Source: Alphaproteobacteria bacterium
Lineage (GTDB): Bacteria > Myxococcota_A > UBA796 > CAJQPC01
Reading direction: 5' to 3'
NCBI GenBank assembly: GCA_020632795.1
Contig: JACKEV010000007.1
Coordinates: forward strand, 124,001 to 188,000
DNA: 64,000 bases
Part shown: piece by piece, positions 8,030 to 16,689 of the stretch
How the letters are laid out: every line of letters starts with the position of its first letter
Position numbering within the stretch: position 1 is the first letter of the stretch
Program-made: the position numbers and the translations under genes
Notes under the pieces: model-generated
Database searches by the model: none
What the model was told of the DNA's origin: nothing
The model's input: only the letters and a program-made list of their open reading frames with translations

Positions 8030-8755
8030 CTACAACCCCCGCACCTGCTTGTGGCAGTCCGCGCACACCTCCAGCAGCTCCCCATACACCTTCGCCCGCG
8101 CGTCGAGGTCGGCGGCCTGGCCACCGGCCTCGCTCAGCTCGTGGACCCGGTCGGCGAGGGCCTGGGACTCGTGGGCCAGCTCCTCGGCGTCGCCGGCCAG
8201 GTCCGAGGTGCCCAGCGGCATCTCCTGGAGGCCGACGAGCCCGGCGGCCCAGGCGTCGTCCGAGGGGCCCAGCAGGCCCTGCCAGAGGCGATCGACCGCC
8301 CAGCGGTGGCGCGCCATGTGGCCCTGCAGGCCGGGCTCCCCCCACGGCGGGGGCGGGCCCTCGGGGAGGACCACCTCGGCCCCGGCCCAGGCGTGGCACG
8401 ACCCGCAGGACGCCCCCAGCGCGGCGATGCCGGCGGCGGTGCCCTGGAGATCCTCGGCGTCCCGCGCGGCCGAGGCCGCCCGACGCATGTCGGCGACCCG
8501 CTCGTGCCAGCCCTCCGGCAGGTCCTCGGCGTTGTTGTGGGAGAAGATCCAGTCCAGCTCCCGGGCGGCCATCGCCTGGTCTCCCATCACGAAGCCCCAG
8601 CGGGCCGCGTCGAGGTGGGCGAAGTGCTCGGTCATGTGGATGCGCAGGTCGGGCACGCTGCCCTCGGCGTCCGGGGTGGGCAGGCCCGCCGGGGGCGGGA
8701 CATCTGCGGTCTTGGGCCCGCAGGAGAACAACGACAGCAGCAGCAGAGCGTGCAT
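8030..8755 (-). CDS. Diheme c-type cytochrome-like lipoprotein
   Basis: A 241-residue lipoprotein with lipobox LFSC at the end of a short signal peptide. Two CXXCH heme-binding motifs are present, CGSCH at residues 117-121 and CADCH at 231-235. The two halves are each about 100 residues, helical, with HMTEHFAHLD and HMARHRWAVD-type segments supplying possible distal His ligands. This resembles two cytochrome c-prime/c-556-like units in tandem. It should face the periplasm and carry electrons. The start at 8755 follows a GGAGG. The longer frame upstream adds 19 residues ahead of the lipobox and is not likely. Confidence 0.8.
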   Translation of the reverse strand: MHALLLLSLFSCGPKTADVPPPAGLPTPDAEGSVPDLRIHMTEHFAHLDAARWGFVMGDQAMAARELDWIFSHNNAEDLPEGWHERVADMRRAASAARDAEDLQGTAAGIAALGASCGSCHAWAGAEVVLPEGPPPPWGEPGLQGHMARHRWAVDRLWQGLLGPSDDAWAAGLVGLQEMPLGTSDLAGDAEELAHESQALADRVHELSEAGGQAADLDARAKVYGELLEVCADCHKQVRGL

Positions 8756-8877
8756 CCGAACCTCCGATGTCGACGGCATCCTGACCTGTCCGCCTGCTGA
8801 AGTCGCGGCCAAACCGCCGCGCGCTGCGCTCGATCAGCCGACCGGGGGTGTAGCATGGCCGCTCCCGGAGCGCGCCC

Positions 8878-9789
8878 TTGGTCACCCTCCTGCTCCTGGG
8901 CGCGTGCGCGCGCCTTGGCCCCTTCCCCGTCCCGCCGGTCGAATACGGCGAGGCCGTGGAGCTGCCGCTCGTGCACGTCCCCGACGACACCCGGCGCCTC
9001 TACGTGCTCGTGGACACCGGCGCCATGGGGGAGCAGCTCTGGTTCTTCGACACCGGCTACTCCCACACCACCTGCGACGCGGCCATGATCGCCGCGCAGG
9101 AGCTGCGCGCCCGGCCGACCCTGGCCCGCACCCGGGGTGAGCTGGGCAGCGTGGGGCTGCGCCGGGCCACCCTGCCCGACTTCGACCTGGGCGGGCACGA
9201 GGTCTCCCGGCTGCGCTGCGCGGTGCGGGACCTGCCGGCGACCTCCTCCATCCCGCAGGGGGAGGGCTACGCGGTGGCCGGCGTGCTGGGCTCGAACCTG
9301 CTGCGGCGCTTCGTGGTGGAGGTGGACCCCGCCGCCGGGGTGCTGCGCCTGCACGCTCCGGGGGCCGTCACGCTGACCCCGGACTTCACCGCCCGCCGGG
9401 AGCTGGGGGTCGGCCTGCGGCTGCGGGTGCCGGTGACCCTCGACGGCGAGACGATCTGGCCGGTGCTGGACTACGGCGCCACGGGCACCTACCTGGACGC
9501 CGAGGCCCTGGGCCTGCCCCTCTACCAGGAGCGGGAGGGCACCTGGCAGGGCACCGGCCGCAGCAACGCCCAGACCCGCACCCTGCGCTACCACCGGGCC
9601 GCCGAGGTGGCCCTGGGCTCCGTCCCAGGCCCGCCAATCTTCGTGGTCCAGCGGGACGGCGCGCCCTGGAACCCCGGCCTGGTCGGGATGAACGTGCTGG
9701 GGCACTACCACCTGCTGCTGGACTACCGCAGCGGGGACGCCGAGGTCGAGGCGGTGGAGCCGGCGCCGCTGCCGGTGGTGGGCGACTAA
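8878..9789 (+). CDS. Retropepsin-like aspartyl protease lipoprotein
   Basis: About 303 residues with a TTG start at 8878 (GGAG 8 bases upstream) and an N-terminal lipobox LLGAC. The pepsin/retropepsin-type pattern appears twice: FFDTGYSHTTCD in the first half and VLDYGATGTYLD in the second, with hydrophobic-hydrophobic-Gly segments VAGVLGSNLLRRF and GLVGMNVLGHYHLLLDY. The second site has Asp-Tyr-Gly instead of Asp-Thr/Ser-Gly, so activity is uncertain. Divergent from the cytochrome-like lipoprotein gene. Its stop overlaps the stop of the convergent Nudix gene. Confidence 0.72.
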   Translation: MVTLLLLGACARLGPFPVPPVEYGEAVELPLVHVPDDTRRLYVLVDTGAMGEQLWFFDTGYSHTTCDAAMIAAQELRARPTLARTRGELGSVGLRRATLPDFDLGGHEVSRLRCAVRDLPATSSIPQGEGYAVAGVLGSNLLRRFVVEVDPAAGVLRLHAPGAVTLTPDFTARRELGVGLRLRVPVTLDGETIWPVLDYGATGTYLDAEALGLPLYQEREGTWQGTGRSNAQTRTLRYHRAAEVALGSVPGPPIFVVQRDGAPWNPGLVGMNVLGHYHLLLDYRSGDAEVEAVEPAPLPVVGD

Positions 9790-10190
9790 TCGCCGCCGTT
9801 GAGCAGCTTGTCGACGGTCTGCTGGTCGGCGCCGGGGAACTCGAAGCGGCCGAAGTCCTGGGGGGCGACCCAGCGCACGTCCGCGACCCGCAGGGGCTTG
9901 GGATCGCCCTCGGTCAGGGTGGCCCGGTAGACGAGCAGGTCGAGCACGTACTCGTCGTACTCGTGGGCGACGTGGAGGGACAGCTCGCCCACCCGGATCG
10001 TCACGCCGACCCGCTCGCGGACCTCGCGGAGCAGGGCGGTGGTGTCGTCCTCGCCGGGCTCGACGCGCCCGCCGGGGAACTCCCAGAGGTGCGGCAGCAC
10101 GGCCTGGGCGCGGCGTTGGGTGATGAGGTAGCGGCCGTCACGCTCGATCTCGGCCGCCACCACGCGGATGTGAGGCTTCTCGTCCATCAT
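9786..10190 (-). CDS. Nudix (MutT-like) hydrolase with altered Nudix box
   Basis: A 134-residue protein close in size to MutT (8-oxo-dGTP diphosphatase). The opening VVAAEIERDGRYLITQRR and LPHLWEFPGGRVEPGE fit MutT. The Nudix box GX5EX7REUXEEXGU reads GRVEPGE...REVRERVGV, so the second Glu of the EE pair, normally a metal ligand, is Arg. The protein may be inactive, or use a changed metal site. The start at 10190 (ATG followed by another ATG at 10187) is preceded by GGAG. Divergent from the START-like gene, 35 bases apart. Confidence 0.85.
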   Translation of the reverse strand: MMDEKPHIRVVAAEIERDGRYLITQRRAQAVLPHLWEFPGGRVEPGEDDTTALLREVRERVGVTIRVGELSLHVAHEYDEYVLDLLVYRATLTEGDPKPLRVADVRWVAPQDFGRFEFPGADQQTVDKLLNGGD

Positions 10191-10225
10191 GGCTGCACTC
10201 CGGGAGCGGGGGTATAGCACACCCT

Positions 10226-10810
10226 GTGCGGTCCTTCCTCCTCCCCCTCCTGAGCGCCGCCCTCGCGCTGCCCCCGGCGGGCGCGTCCTGGGACGTCCTG
10301 CGCGCGGGCGACCCGGACCAGGGCGCGGCGAAGGTCCAGTGCACCCACGCGGATGGCCAGCCCTGGTGCCAGAGCGTCGCGGTGCTCGACGCCCCGGCGG
10401 ACCGGATCGAGGCCCGCCTCAAGGACTTCGCGAAGTACCCCGACACCTTCCCGCGCATCGAGCGCTGCACGGTGCTGGACCCCCAGACCGTCTGGATCGT
10501 CCTGGACATGCCCTTCCCGCTCGCCCAGCGGGACTACATCGCCCGATTCACCGAGTCCCGGGAGGGCGCGGACCGGGTGTTCCAGTGGACCGCCGCCGTC
10601 CACCCCGACGCGCCCGCTGGCGACGCCGTCCGCCTGCTGCGCACCGCCGGGGTGTGGCGGCTCACCCCCATGGGCGAGCGCACCCGGGTGAGCTACACCT
10701 GGCAGGGCGAGCTGGGTGGGGACGTGCCGGGCTGGGCCCTGCCCCGGGCCTGGACGGTCCAGGGCGAGGAGGTCCTGCGCTGGCTGGGCGCGGCGGTGGC
10801 CGCCAACTGA
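10226..10810 (+). CDS. Exported START/SRPBCC-domain protein
   Basis: A 194-residue protein with a signal peptide (MRSFLLPLLSAALALPPAGA) and a START-like lipid-binding fold: VLDAPADRIEARLKDFAKYPDTFPRIERCTVL, then MPFPLAQRDYIARFT, GVWRLTPMGERTRVSYTWQGELGG and a C-terminal helix. Such proteins bind a hydrophobic ligand in the periplasm. No neighbour points to a pathway. GTG start at 10226, since no other in-frame start keeps the signal peptide. Confidence 0.82.
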   Translation: MRSFLLPLLSAALALPPAGASWDVLRAGDPDQGAAKVQCTHADGQPWCQSVAVLDAPADRIEARLKDFAKYPDTFPRIERCTVLDPQTVWIVLDMPFPLAQRDYIARFTESREGADRVFQWTAAVHPDAPAGDAVRLLRTAGVWRLTPMGERTRVSYTWQGELGGDVPGWALPRAWTVQGEEVLRWLGAAVAAN

Positions 10811-10814
10811 GGCC

Positions 10815-11570
10815 TCAGAGCGTGTCCGAGGACAGCCCCAGCCACACCGCGACGCTGCCGTAGGGGCTCTCGACCTCGGTCCGCCAGTCGTCGACGGCCT
10901 TCTCGTAGCGCTCGGCCTCCACGGTGACCTTGTGGTGGGCGGTCTCCTGGGCCGCACGGGTGGCGCGCCAGGTCTCTGCGGCTCGGCCGCTGCGGGGCTC
11001 GGGCTGCTGGGCGAAGTAGCTGTCCAGAGCGATGTCGAGCTGGTCGGCGGCCTCGACCCGCTTGAGGATCTCGTCGCCCCGGGCGACGCTGCGCAGCAGC
11101 GGGTCCAGCTCGGCCTCGGGCATGCGGGCCAGCGCGGCGGCCGGGGGGGCGATGCTCGCGAAGCCGTCGATGGCCTCGGCGAGGTGCTGCTCGGCCAGCC
11201 GCACCCCCTGCCGCTCGTGCACGATGTTGCCCGAGCCCCACAGGCCCAGGATGTACAGGGTGAGGCCCAGCGCCATGGTGACGGCGAGCGCGGCCCCCAG
11301 CATGGAGCGGGCCCGCCCCAGCTTCCAGCGCTTGCGGCGCGCGGCGTCCTCGGCCACCTTGGCGGCCTCGGCCTTCTGGCGCCGGTAGATGCGCACCGCC
11401 CGCTCCAGGTAGCGGACGTCCATGTCCAGGCTCAGGCCCGGGATCCGACCCAGCCCCCCATAGTGGGAGAGCCCCTCGTCTCCTTGGAGGCGCTGGGCAA
11501 CGCGGATGATGTCCTCGACCTCGTCCTGGTGGACGTCGCCCCGGCCGAGCAGGTACTCACGGGCGTCCAT
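10815..11570 (-). CDS. Single-pass membrane protein of unknown function
   Basis: A 251-residue protein that I cannot assign. The N-terminal about 90 residues are soluble and charged (DEVEDIIRVAQRLQ, DVRYLERAVRIYRRQKAEAAKVAEDAARRK), followed by one membrane helix (LGAALAVTMALGLTLYILGLW). A helical outer part of about 130 residues has a possible coiled coil (AERYEKAVDDW). The general plan recalls LemA-type proteins, but the LemA signature is not convincing. Divergent from the TPR gene with 61 bases between starts, where ACCGGG/CCCGGT (11583-11600) and GTGTACAC (11599-11606) dyads lie. Confidence 0.6.
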   Translation of the reverse strand: MDAREYLLGRGDVHQDEVEDIIRVAQRLQGDEGLSHYGGLGRIPGLSLDMDVRYLERAVRIYRRQKAEAAKVAEDAARRKRWKLGRARSMLGAALAVTMALGLTLYILGLWGSGNIVHERQGVRLAEQHLAEAIDGFASIAPPAAALARMPEAELDPLLRSVARGDEILKRVEAADQLDIALDSYFAQQPEPRSGRAAETWRATRAAQETAHHKVTVEAERYEKAVDDWRTEVESPYGSVAVWLGLSSDTL

Positions 11571-11631
11571 GTCGCCCGGATAACCGGGTGTGCCCCCGGT
11601 GTACACTGCGCGCGTCATCGGAGGGCGAGGC

Positions 11632-13842
11632 ATGGACGAGCAGGCCAGGATCTGGGAGATGGCGCGGCCGGGGCGGACCGTCGCGCTGGTCGGCGGGACC
11701 CCGCCCTCGCCGCCCGCCGGCTGGCGGGTCGTGCGGGTCCACTGCGGCGGGCCGCCCCAGGCGCTGGGGGCGCTGTTGAGCGCGCGGGACCGGGTGAACC
11801 GCATGCTGGGGACCCACGCGCCGGTGCTCGATCTGGCCGCCCACCGGGTGCGCTCGGGGCTGCGGCGGCGCCTGCTCGCCGAGCCGGTCCGGGACGACGG
11901 CGTGGGGCTCATCGCCGACCTCAACCGCTTCGCCGAGCTGGGGCCCGGGCCCTCCGCGCTGGTGCTGGAGGCCTTCGAGGCCGCCGACCCCGCCACCGTG
12001 GGGCTGGTGCGGCGCCTCGTGGACCAGCCGGGCTGGCTGCGCCCGGCGCTGGTGCTCGCCCTCCAGGAGGCCCCCGCCGAGGGTCCGATCGCCGGGCTGC
12101 TGCGCGACCTGGGCGACGCGGTGCTCCGTCCGCCCGCCCCCGCCCCGCCCGAGGAGCCCCCGGCCCCGGTGGTCACCCCCGAGGACGCCCTCCAGTCGCT
12201 CCCGCCGCAGATCCTGCGCACGCTTCGGGCCGGCGCGGTGGTCGGAGACGCGTTCGAGGTGGCGCTGGTGGCGCGGCTGCTGGATCGGCCGGCGCTGCGG
12301 CTGCTGGAGGACCTCCAGGTCGCCTTCGACGCCGGGGTCCCGCTGGAGGACCTGGGGGAGGGCTGCTTCCGCGTGCCCGGCTCGCTGGCGGCGTGGCTGC
12401 GTGGCCAGCTCTTGCCCTCGCTGTCCAGGGCCTGGAACCAGCGGCTCGCCGAGCTGCTGGCCGGCCCGGTCGAGCCGGCGGATGAGGCGAGCGCGGAGAT
12501 GCCGACGCCATCGGCCTCATCACAGCCTGCGTCGCCGGCACCGGCCGCGGAGGCGCCTCCTGAGCCTGCCCCTGAAGAGCCGCCGGAGCCCGTCGCGGAG
12601 CCCGAAGTGGCGCCCCCTGCGCCGGAGTTCCCTGCGCCGGAGCCGACCCCCGCCGCGCCCCCACCGCCTCGGCGCCGCTCGGTGCCCATCGAGCGCGGCC
12701 CGTCCAGGCGCGGCCCCTCCGAGGCCCCCCAGGCCCGCGCCGCCGGGCACCTCGCCGCCGCCGGGGAGCTGGAGGCGGCCGTCACCCGCTACCTCGACGC
12801 GGCCCACGCGGTCCCGCTCTACGCCCTGCCCCAGGCCTTCGCCCACCTCCAGGCCGCCGGGTCGCTGCTGGAGCGCGTGCCCGAGGGCCCCGTCCGCCAG
12901 CGCCTCCAGGCGAGGCTGCTCCTGGCCCTGGGGCGCCTGAAGTGGGCGGGCGCGGGCCAGGGCTTCGACCTCGACGACGCCCTCGCCGACCTGGACCGGG
13001 CGGCGGCCCTGCTCGACACCCTGCCCCCCGAGCCGGCGCTGCGGGCCCGGCTCCGTGCCCTCACCGCCTCGGTCTGCTACGACCGCGGGAGCCCCGCCGA
13101 CCTCCAGCGCGCCCTGGAGGAGCTGACCCTCGCCATCCGGGCCTGGCGCGACGCCGACGACCCCCGCGCGGCCGCCCGGCTCCTCAACGACCAGGCGGCG
13201 GTGTGGGTGCGCATCGGGGACGTGGTGCGGGCCGCACACCTGCTGCGGGAGTCCCGCGCCCTGTTCACCGGGCTGCCCGACGCCGGGCCCGAGGATCGGG
13301 CCGAGCTGGCCGAGACCAACCACCTGCTCGCCCGGCTGCCCCTGCACGCCCCCAGCCGCCCGGGGCAGGAGCTGGAGGCCATCGCCCAGGCCATCGAGCA
13401 CGCCCGCGAGGCCGAGGCCACCTACCGGTCCCTGCAGATGGCCCGGGAGCAGGCCCGGGTCTGGGAGACCCTGGGGCGGCTGGAGCTGCGGCGCGGCGCC
13501 CTGCCCGAGGCCGAGGCCGCGCTGGTGCAGGCCTTCCGCGCCCAGCAGCAGCTCCACGACGCGATGGGCCTCGCCCGGACCGCCGCCGCCCTGGCCGAGC
13601 TGCTGCGGGTCGCGGGTGACCCGCGTCAGGCTCTGGAGCTGCTGTCCACGTCCGTGGCGTTGAACCTGCGGATGCGCTCCCCCTGGGGGCTGGACATCAA
13701 CCGGGTCGCGCTGAAGGCCCTCGCGGAGGGCCTGCATGCCGATGCGCGGGCCGCCCTCGCCCCCATGGTGCGGGCCCTCGAGGCGCAGATCGACGACGCC
13801 TCGGCCCGCCTGGGGCGCCCCGGGAGCGCGCCGCGTCGCTGA
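11632..13842 (+). CDS. Large TPR-type protein with degenerate ATPase-like N-terminus
   Basis: A 736-residue protein. The N-terminal about 300 residues look like the NTPase part of STAND/LuxR-type regulators (GLIADLNRFAE, FEAADPATVGLVRRLVDQP). The place of the P-loop reads GGTPPSPPAG, with no GK[ST], so nucleotide binding is doubtful. A long Pro/Glu/Ala-rich linker (about 290-380) joins a C-terminal helical-repeat region (about 385-720) of the TPR type (AAGELEAAVTRYLDAAH, RGALPEAEAALVQAFRAQQQ). No DNA-binding domain is visible, so a scaffold role is more likely than transcription control. The start at 11632 is set by GGAGG at 11620-11624. Confidence 0.65.
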   Translation: MDEQARIWEMARPGRTVALVGGTPPSPPAGWRVVRVHCGGPPQALGALLSARDRVNRMLGTHAPVLDLAAHRVRSGLRRRLLAEPVRDDGVGLIADLNRFAELGPGPSALVLEAFEAADPATVGLVRRLVDQPGWLRPALVLALQEAPAEGPIAGLLRDLGDAVLRPPAPAPPEEPPAPVVTPEDALQSLPPQILRTLRAGAVVGDAFEVALVARLLDRPALRLLEDLQVAFDAGVPLEDLGEGCFRVPGSLAAWLRGQLLPSLSRAWNQRLAELLAGPVEPADEASAEMPTPSASSQPASPAPAAEAPPEPAPEEPPEPVAEPEVAPPAPEFPAPEPTPAAPPPPRRRSVPIERGPSRRGPSEAPQARAAGHLAAAGELEAAVTRYLDAAHAVPLYALPQAFAHLQAAGSLLERVPEGPVRQRLQARLLLALGRLKWAGAGQGFDLDDALADLDRAAALLDTLPPEPALRARLRALTASVCYDRGSPADLQRALEELTLAIRAWRDADDPRAAARLLNDQAAVWVRIGDVVRAAHLLRESRALFTGLPDAGPEDRAELAETNHLLARLPLHAPSRPGQELEAIAQAIEHAREAEATYRSLQMAREQARVWETLGRLELRRGALPEAEAALVQAFRAQQQLHDAMGLARTAAALAELLRVAGDPRQALELLSTSVALNLRMRSPWGLDINRVALKALAEGLHADARAALAPMVRALEAQIDDASARLGRPGSAPRR

Positions 13843-13897
13843 TCCGTCAGGTTTCGATTCACTGCAGAGCGCATCGGGGCATGTCTATACTTCAGTC

Positions 13898-16255
13898 ATG
13901 ACCATGCGCATCTACAGGCCTGAACCTGTCCGACTCCTCCTGCCTCTCCCCCTGGCGCTGCTCGCGCTCGCGGGCTGCGACACCGACTACGACCCGACGT
14001 ACAAGAACGCCGATCCGGCGGCCCTCATCACGGCCCCGACCGACGGCAGCACCTGGTCGGACCGCGACACCATCGACTTCTCGGGCACCCTGGCCGACGC
14101 CAACGGCCTCGCGGACATAAACGCGGTGTCCTGGACCTCCTCGGTGGACGGCATCCTGGCGGACGGCGCCGAGGTGATGCCGGACAGCGCGGGGGTCAGC
14201 CGGCTCTCGACGGTGCTGAGCGAGGGCCGCCACGCCATCACCCTGTCGGTGGTCGACCGGTACGGCGCCTCGTCCACCGACAGCATCTCCATCGTGATCT
14301 CGTCGGCCGAGCCCGAGCCGGTGGTGGTCATCCTCTCCCCCGAGAACTTCGCCAACTACCTGTCGTCCGACCGCATCGAGCTGATCGGCGAGGTCGAGGA
14401 CGGCCAGCAGGACCCCGACACCCTCACGGCGGTGTGGTCGGTCGCGCCCTCCGAGGGCGGGGCCTCCACCGAGCTGGCGTCGACCGCCCCGGACGGCGAC
14501 GGGGTGGTGACCGGCCTGTGGACCAACCTCGTGGCGGGCAACTGGCTGCTCACCCTCTCGGTGACCGACGACGACGGCAACGTCGGCGATGACTCGGTCT
14601 ACGTCGTGATCGGGGACGCGGGCGGGCTGGACAACGACGGCGACGGGGTCACCCCCAACGGCGGCGACTGCGACGACAACGACGCCTCGATCGGCCCCCA
14701 CGCCGTCGAGCGCTGCGGTGACGGCGTCGACAACGACTGCAGCGGCGAGGTCGACGATCTGGACGAGGACCTGGACGGCCACGTCGACGCCGAGTGCACC
14801 GACTACGCGGGCAGCCTCCCGGCGGACGACTGCGACGACAGCGACCCGGACACCCACCCCGGCGCCGTGGACGACCCCGACCTCGACTACGTGGACGCCA
14901 ACTGCGACGGCCTCGACGGCGACCTGCTCGACGCGGTGTTCCTCGACCCCAGCGGCGGCTCCAACAGCGCCGACGGGCTGGACCCCGACCACCCGGTGCG
15001 CTCCCTGGACGCGGCCTACGACGTCGCCGCCGCCGAGGGCCGGTCCTGGATCCTCATCGCCGACGGCAGCGTCTCCCTGAGCGGCGACTTCGAGGAGGGC
15101 GTGCACCTGGCCGGCGGCTACGACACCGACGACGCCTGGGCGCGGGACAGCCGCGTCACCCCCAGCCTGGTGTTCGGGGCGGCGGGCGCCGAGATCAGCG
15201 GGTGGAGCGCGGACACCGAGTGGCAGCAGCTCTCCCTGGAGGCCTCCGCTTCGAGCGCCACCGGGGCCAGCTCCGTCGTCCTGACCGTGCGCAACAGCGG
15301 CGGGCTCGCCCTGGTCGGCGTCTACGTCGAGGCCGGCAACGCCGGGAATGGCAGCAACGGCTCGGCCGGCAGCCGCGGCGGCAACGGCCAGAACGGCGAC
15401 ACCGGCACCAACGGCTGCGAGGACTCCACCGGGCTCTGCAGCAGCTGCAGCCGCCCCGCTGCGGGCGCCGGTGGGGACGGGGGCTCGACCTGCGCCAGCA
15501 CCGTCGTGGGCGGCGACGGCGGGCGGCCCGGCAAGGGCACCAGCTCCGGCAACACCGGCAGCTCGGGGGGCAGCTCCCTGGGCGGCAGCGGGGGCGCGGG
15601 CGGCCCCGGGGACAGCAGCGGCTCCACTGGCACCGCGGGCGGCGACGGCGGCGACGGCAGCAACGGCGCGGGCGGCTCCAGCGTCGGCACCTTCTCCTCC
15701 AGCGGCTACACCCCCTCCAACGGCTCTCCCGGAGCCGACGGCGTCCACGGCGGCGGCGGCGGCGGTGGCGGCGGTGGCGGCGGTGGTGACTTCGTCTGCG
15801 ACAGCTACGGCGGCGCGGGCGGCGGCGGCGGCGGGGGTGGCTGCGCCGGCACCGGGGGCAGCGGCGGCACCGGGGGCGGCGCGAGCGTCGGCATCCTGCT
15901 CGTGAGCAGCTCCGTCGACCTGGTTCAGAGCACCGTGCGCACCGGCAACGGCGGCGACGGCGGCGCGGGTGGATCCGGCGGCGCGGGCGGCACCGGGGGC
16001 AGCGGCGGGCGCGGCGGCAGCGGCGAGGACGACTCCGGGAGCGGCGGGCGCGGTGGCAGCGGCGGCGACGGCGGCCTGGGCGGTCACGGCGGGGGTGGCG
16101 GCGGCGGGCCCTCCTTGGGTATCGTCTGCCAGGGCAACTCCTCGGTGACCTACGACCTGGATACGGTGTTCGACATCGGCACGGCCGGCAGCGGCGGGGC
16201 CAGCGATGGCCAGGACGGCGCGGACGGCGCGGAGGCGGACACCAACGGCTGCTGA
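13898..16255 (+). CDS. MopE-like lipoprotein with Asp-rich repeats and long glycine-rich domain
   Basis: A 785-residue surface lipoprotein (lipobox LALAGC). Order of parts: two Ig/PKD-like beta domains (about 30-240); a Cys/Asp-rich MopE-type metal-binding region (about 245-350) with repeated DNDGDGVTPNGGDCDDND, GDGVDNDCSGEVDD and DDCDDSDPDTHPGA motifs; a beta-helix-like segment beginning VFLDPSGGSNSADGLDPDHPVRSLDAA (DUF1565-type); and a Gly/Ser/Asn-rich tract (about 485-760) with a run of more than ten Gly. This architecture is typical of Myxococcota. The Asp-rich region probably binds calcium. Start ATG at 13898 or 13904. The next gene begins 2 bases after its stop. Confidence 0.82.
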   Translation: MTMRIYRPEPVRLLLPLPLALLALAGCDTDYDPTYKNADPAALITAPTDGSTWSDRDTIDFSGTLADANGLADINAVSWTSSVDGILADGAEVMPDSAGVSRLSTVLSEGRHAITLSVVDRYGASSTDSISIVISSAEPEPVVVILSPENFANYLSSDRIELIGEVEDGQQDPDTLTAVWSVAPSEGGASTELASTAPDGDGVVTGLWTNLVAGNWLLTLSVTDDDGNVGDDSVYVVIGDAGGLDNDGDGVTPNGGDCDDNDASIGPHAVERCGDGVDNDCSGEVDDLDEDLDGHVDAECTDYAGSLPADDCDDSDPDTHPGAVDDPDLDYVDANCDGLDGDLLDAVFLDPSGGSNSADGLDPDHPVRSLDAAYDVAAAEGRSWILIADGSVSLSGDFEEGVHLAGGYDTDDAWARDSRVTPSLVFGAAGAEISGWSADTEWQQLSLEASASSATGASSVVLTVRNSGGLALVGVYVEAGNAGNGSNGSAGSRGGNGQNGDTGTNGCEDSTGLCSSCSRPAAGAGGDGGSTCASTVVGGDGGRPGKGTSSGNTGSSGGSSLGGSGGAGGPGDSSGSTGTAGGDGGDGSNGAGGSSVGTFSSSGYTPSNGSPGADGVHGGGGGGGGGGGGGDFVCDSYGGAGGGGGGGGCAGTGGSGGTGGGASVGILLVSSSVDLVQSTVRTGNGGDGGAGGSGGAGGTGGSGGRGGSGEDDSGSGGRGGSGGDGGLGGHGGGGGGGPSLGIVCQGNSSVTYDLDTVFDIGTAGSGGASDGQDGADGAEADTNGC

Positions 16256-16257
16256 CC

Positions 16258-16680
16258 ATGCAAGATGCGTTCGATGAAGAGCTGCGAGAGGTGGATGAAG
16301 ACGAGTTCGCCGCTTTTGAGGCCGAGATGGCCCAGAAGCGGGGGGAGGCGCGCGCCCGGAAGCGCCGCATCATCCTCGCGGTCGTCGCGCTGATCTCCGC
16401 GGGCGTCGCGGCGGCGGCGGTCCTCACCGCGCCCCCGTCCGAGGACGAGCGGATGAACCGGGCGAGCGCCTACAGCCACATCGCCTCCTTCGAGGAGCTG
16501 CACGACCTCGACGGCGACTGGGTGGGCGTGGTGGCGTCGGACTGGGCGGGCGCGGCGGACCCGGCGGTGGCCCTCACGGCCTGCGAGGCCCTGCGCGCCG
16601 AGGTCGCCCTGGGCGAGGGCCGCACCGTGCTCATCGCCACCGCCGACGGCGACACCCTGGCGGAGTGCGGCGCCGAGTAG
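16258..16680 (+). CDS. Small single-pass membrane protein of unknown function
   Basis: A 140-residue protein with a charged N-terminal segment (DEELREVDEDEFAAFEAEMAQKRGEARARKRR), one membrane helix (IILAVVALISAGVAAAAVLTA) and a small outer domain with two Cys (ACEAL, AECGAE at the end) that might form a disulfide. No family recognised. It starts 2 bases after the MopE-like gene, so the two are almost certainly cotranscribed, suggesting a helper of the surface protein. Confidence 0.6.
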   Translation: MQDAFDEELREVDEDEFAAFEAEMAQKRGEARARKRRIILAVVALISAGVAAAAVLTAPPSEDERMNRASAYSHIASFEELHDLDGDWVGVVASDWAGAADPAVALTACEALRAEVALGEGRTVLIATADGDTLAECGAE

Positions 16681-16689
16681 CCGGAGCCG

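Noticed and set aside
7598..8800. 400-codon + strand frame over the intergenic repeat and cytochrome gene
   Set aside because: Composition is that of antisense sequence, and it crosses the diheme lipoprotein, whose CXXCH motifs are in the other strand.
13892..16087. Long minus-strand frame over the MopE-like gene
   Set aside because: It consists almost only of Ala, Gly and Val as expected of the reverse complement of Asp/Gly-rich coding DNA.
15350..16130. Possible tandem repeats or CRISPR-like array in the Gly-rich region
   Set aside because: The short GGCGGC-type repeats are codons for Gly in one reading frame and have no regular spacer structure.
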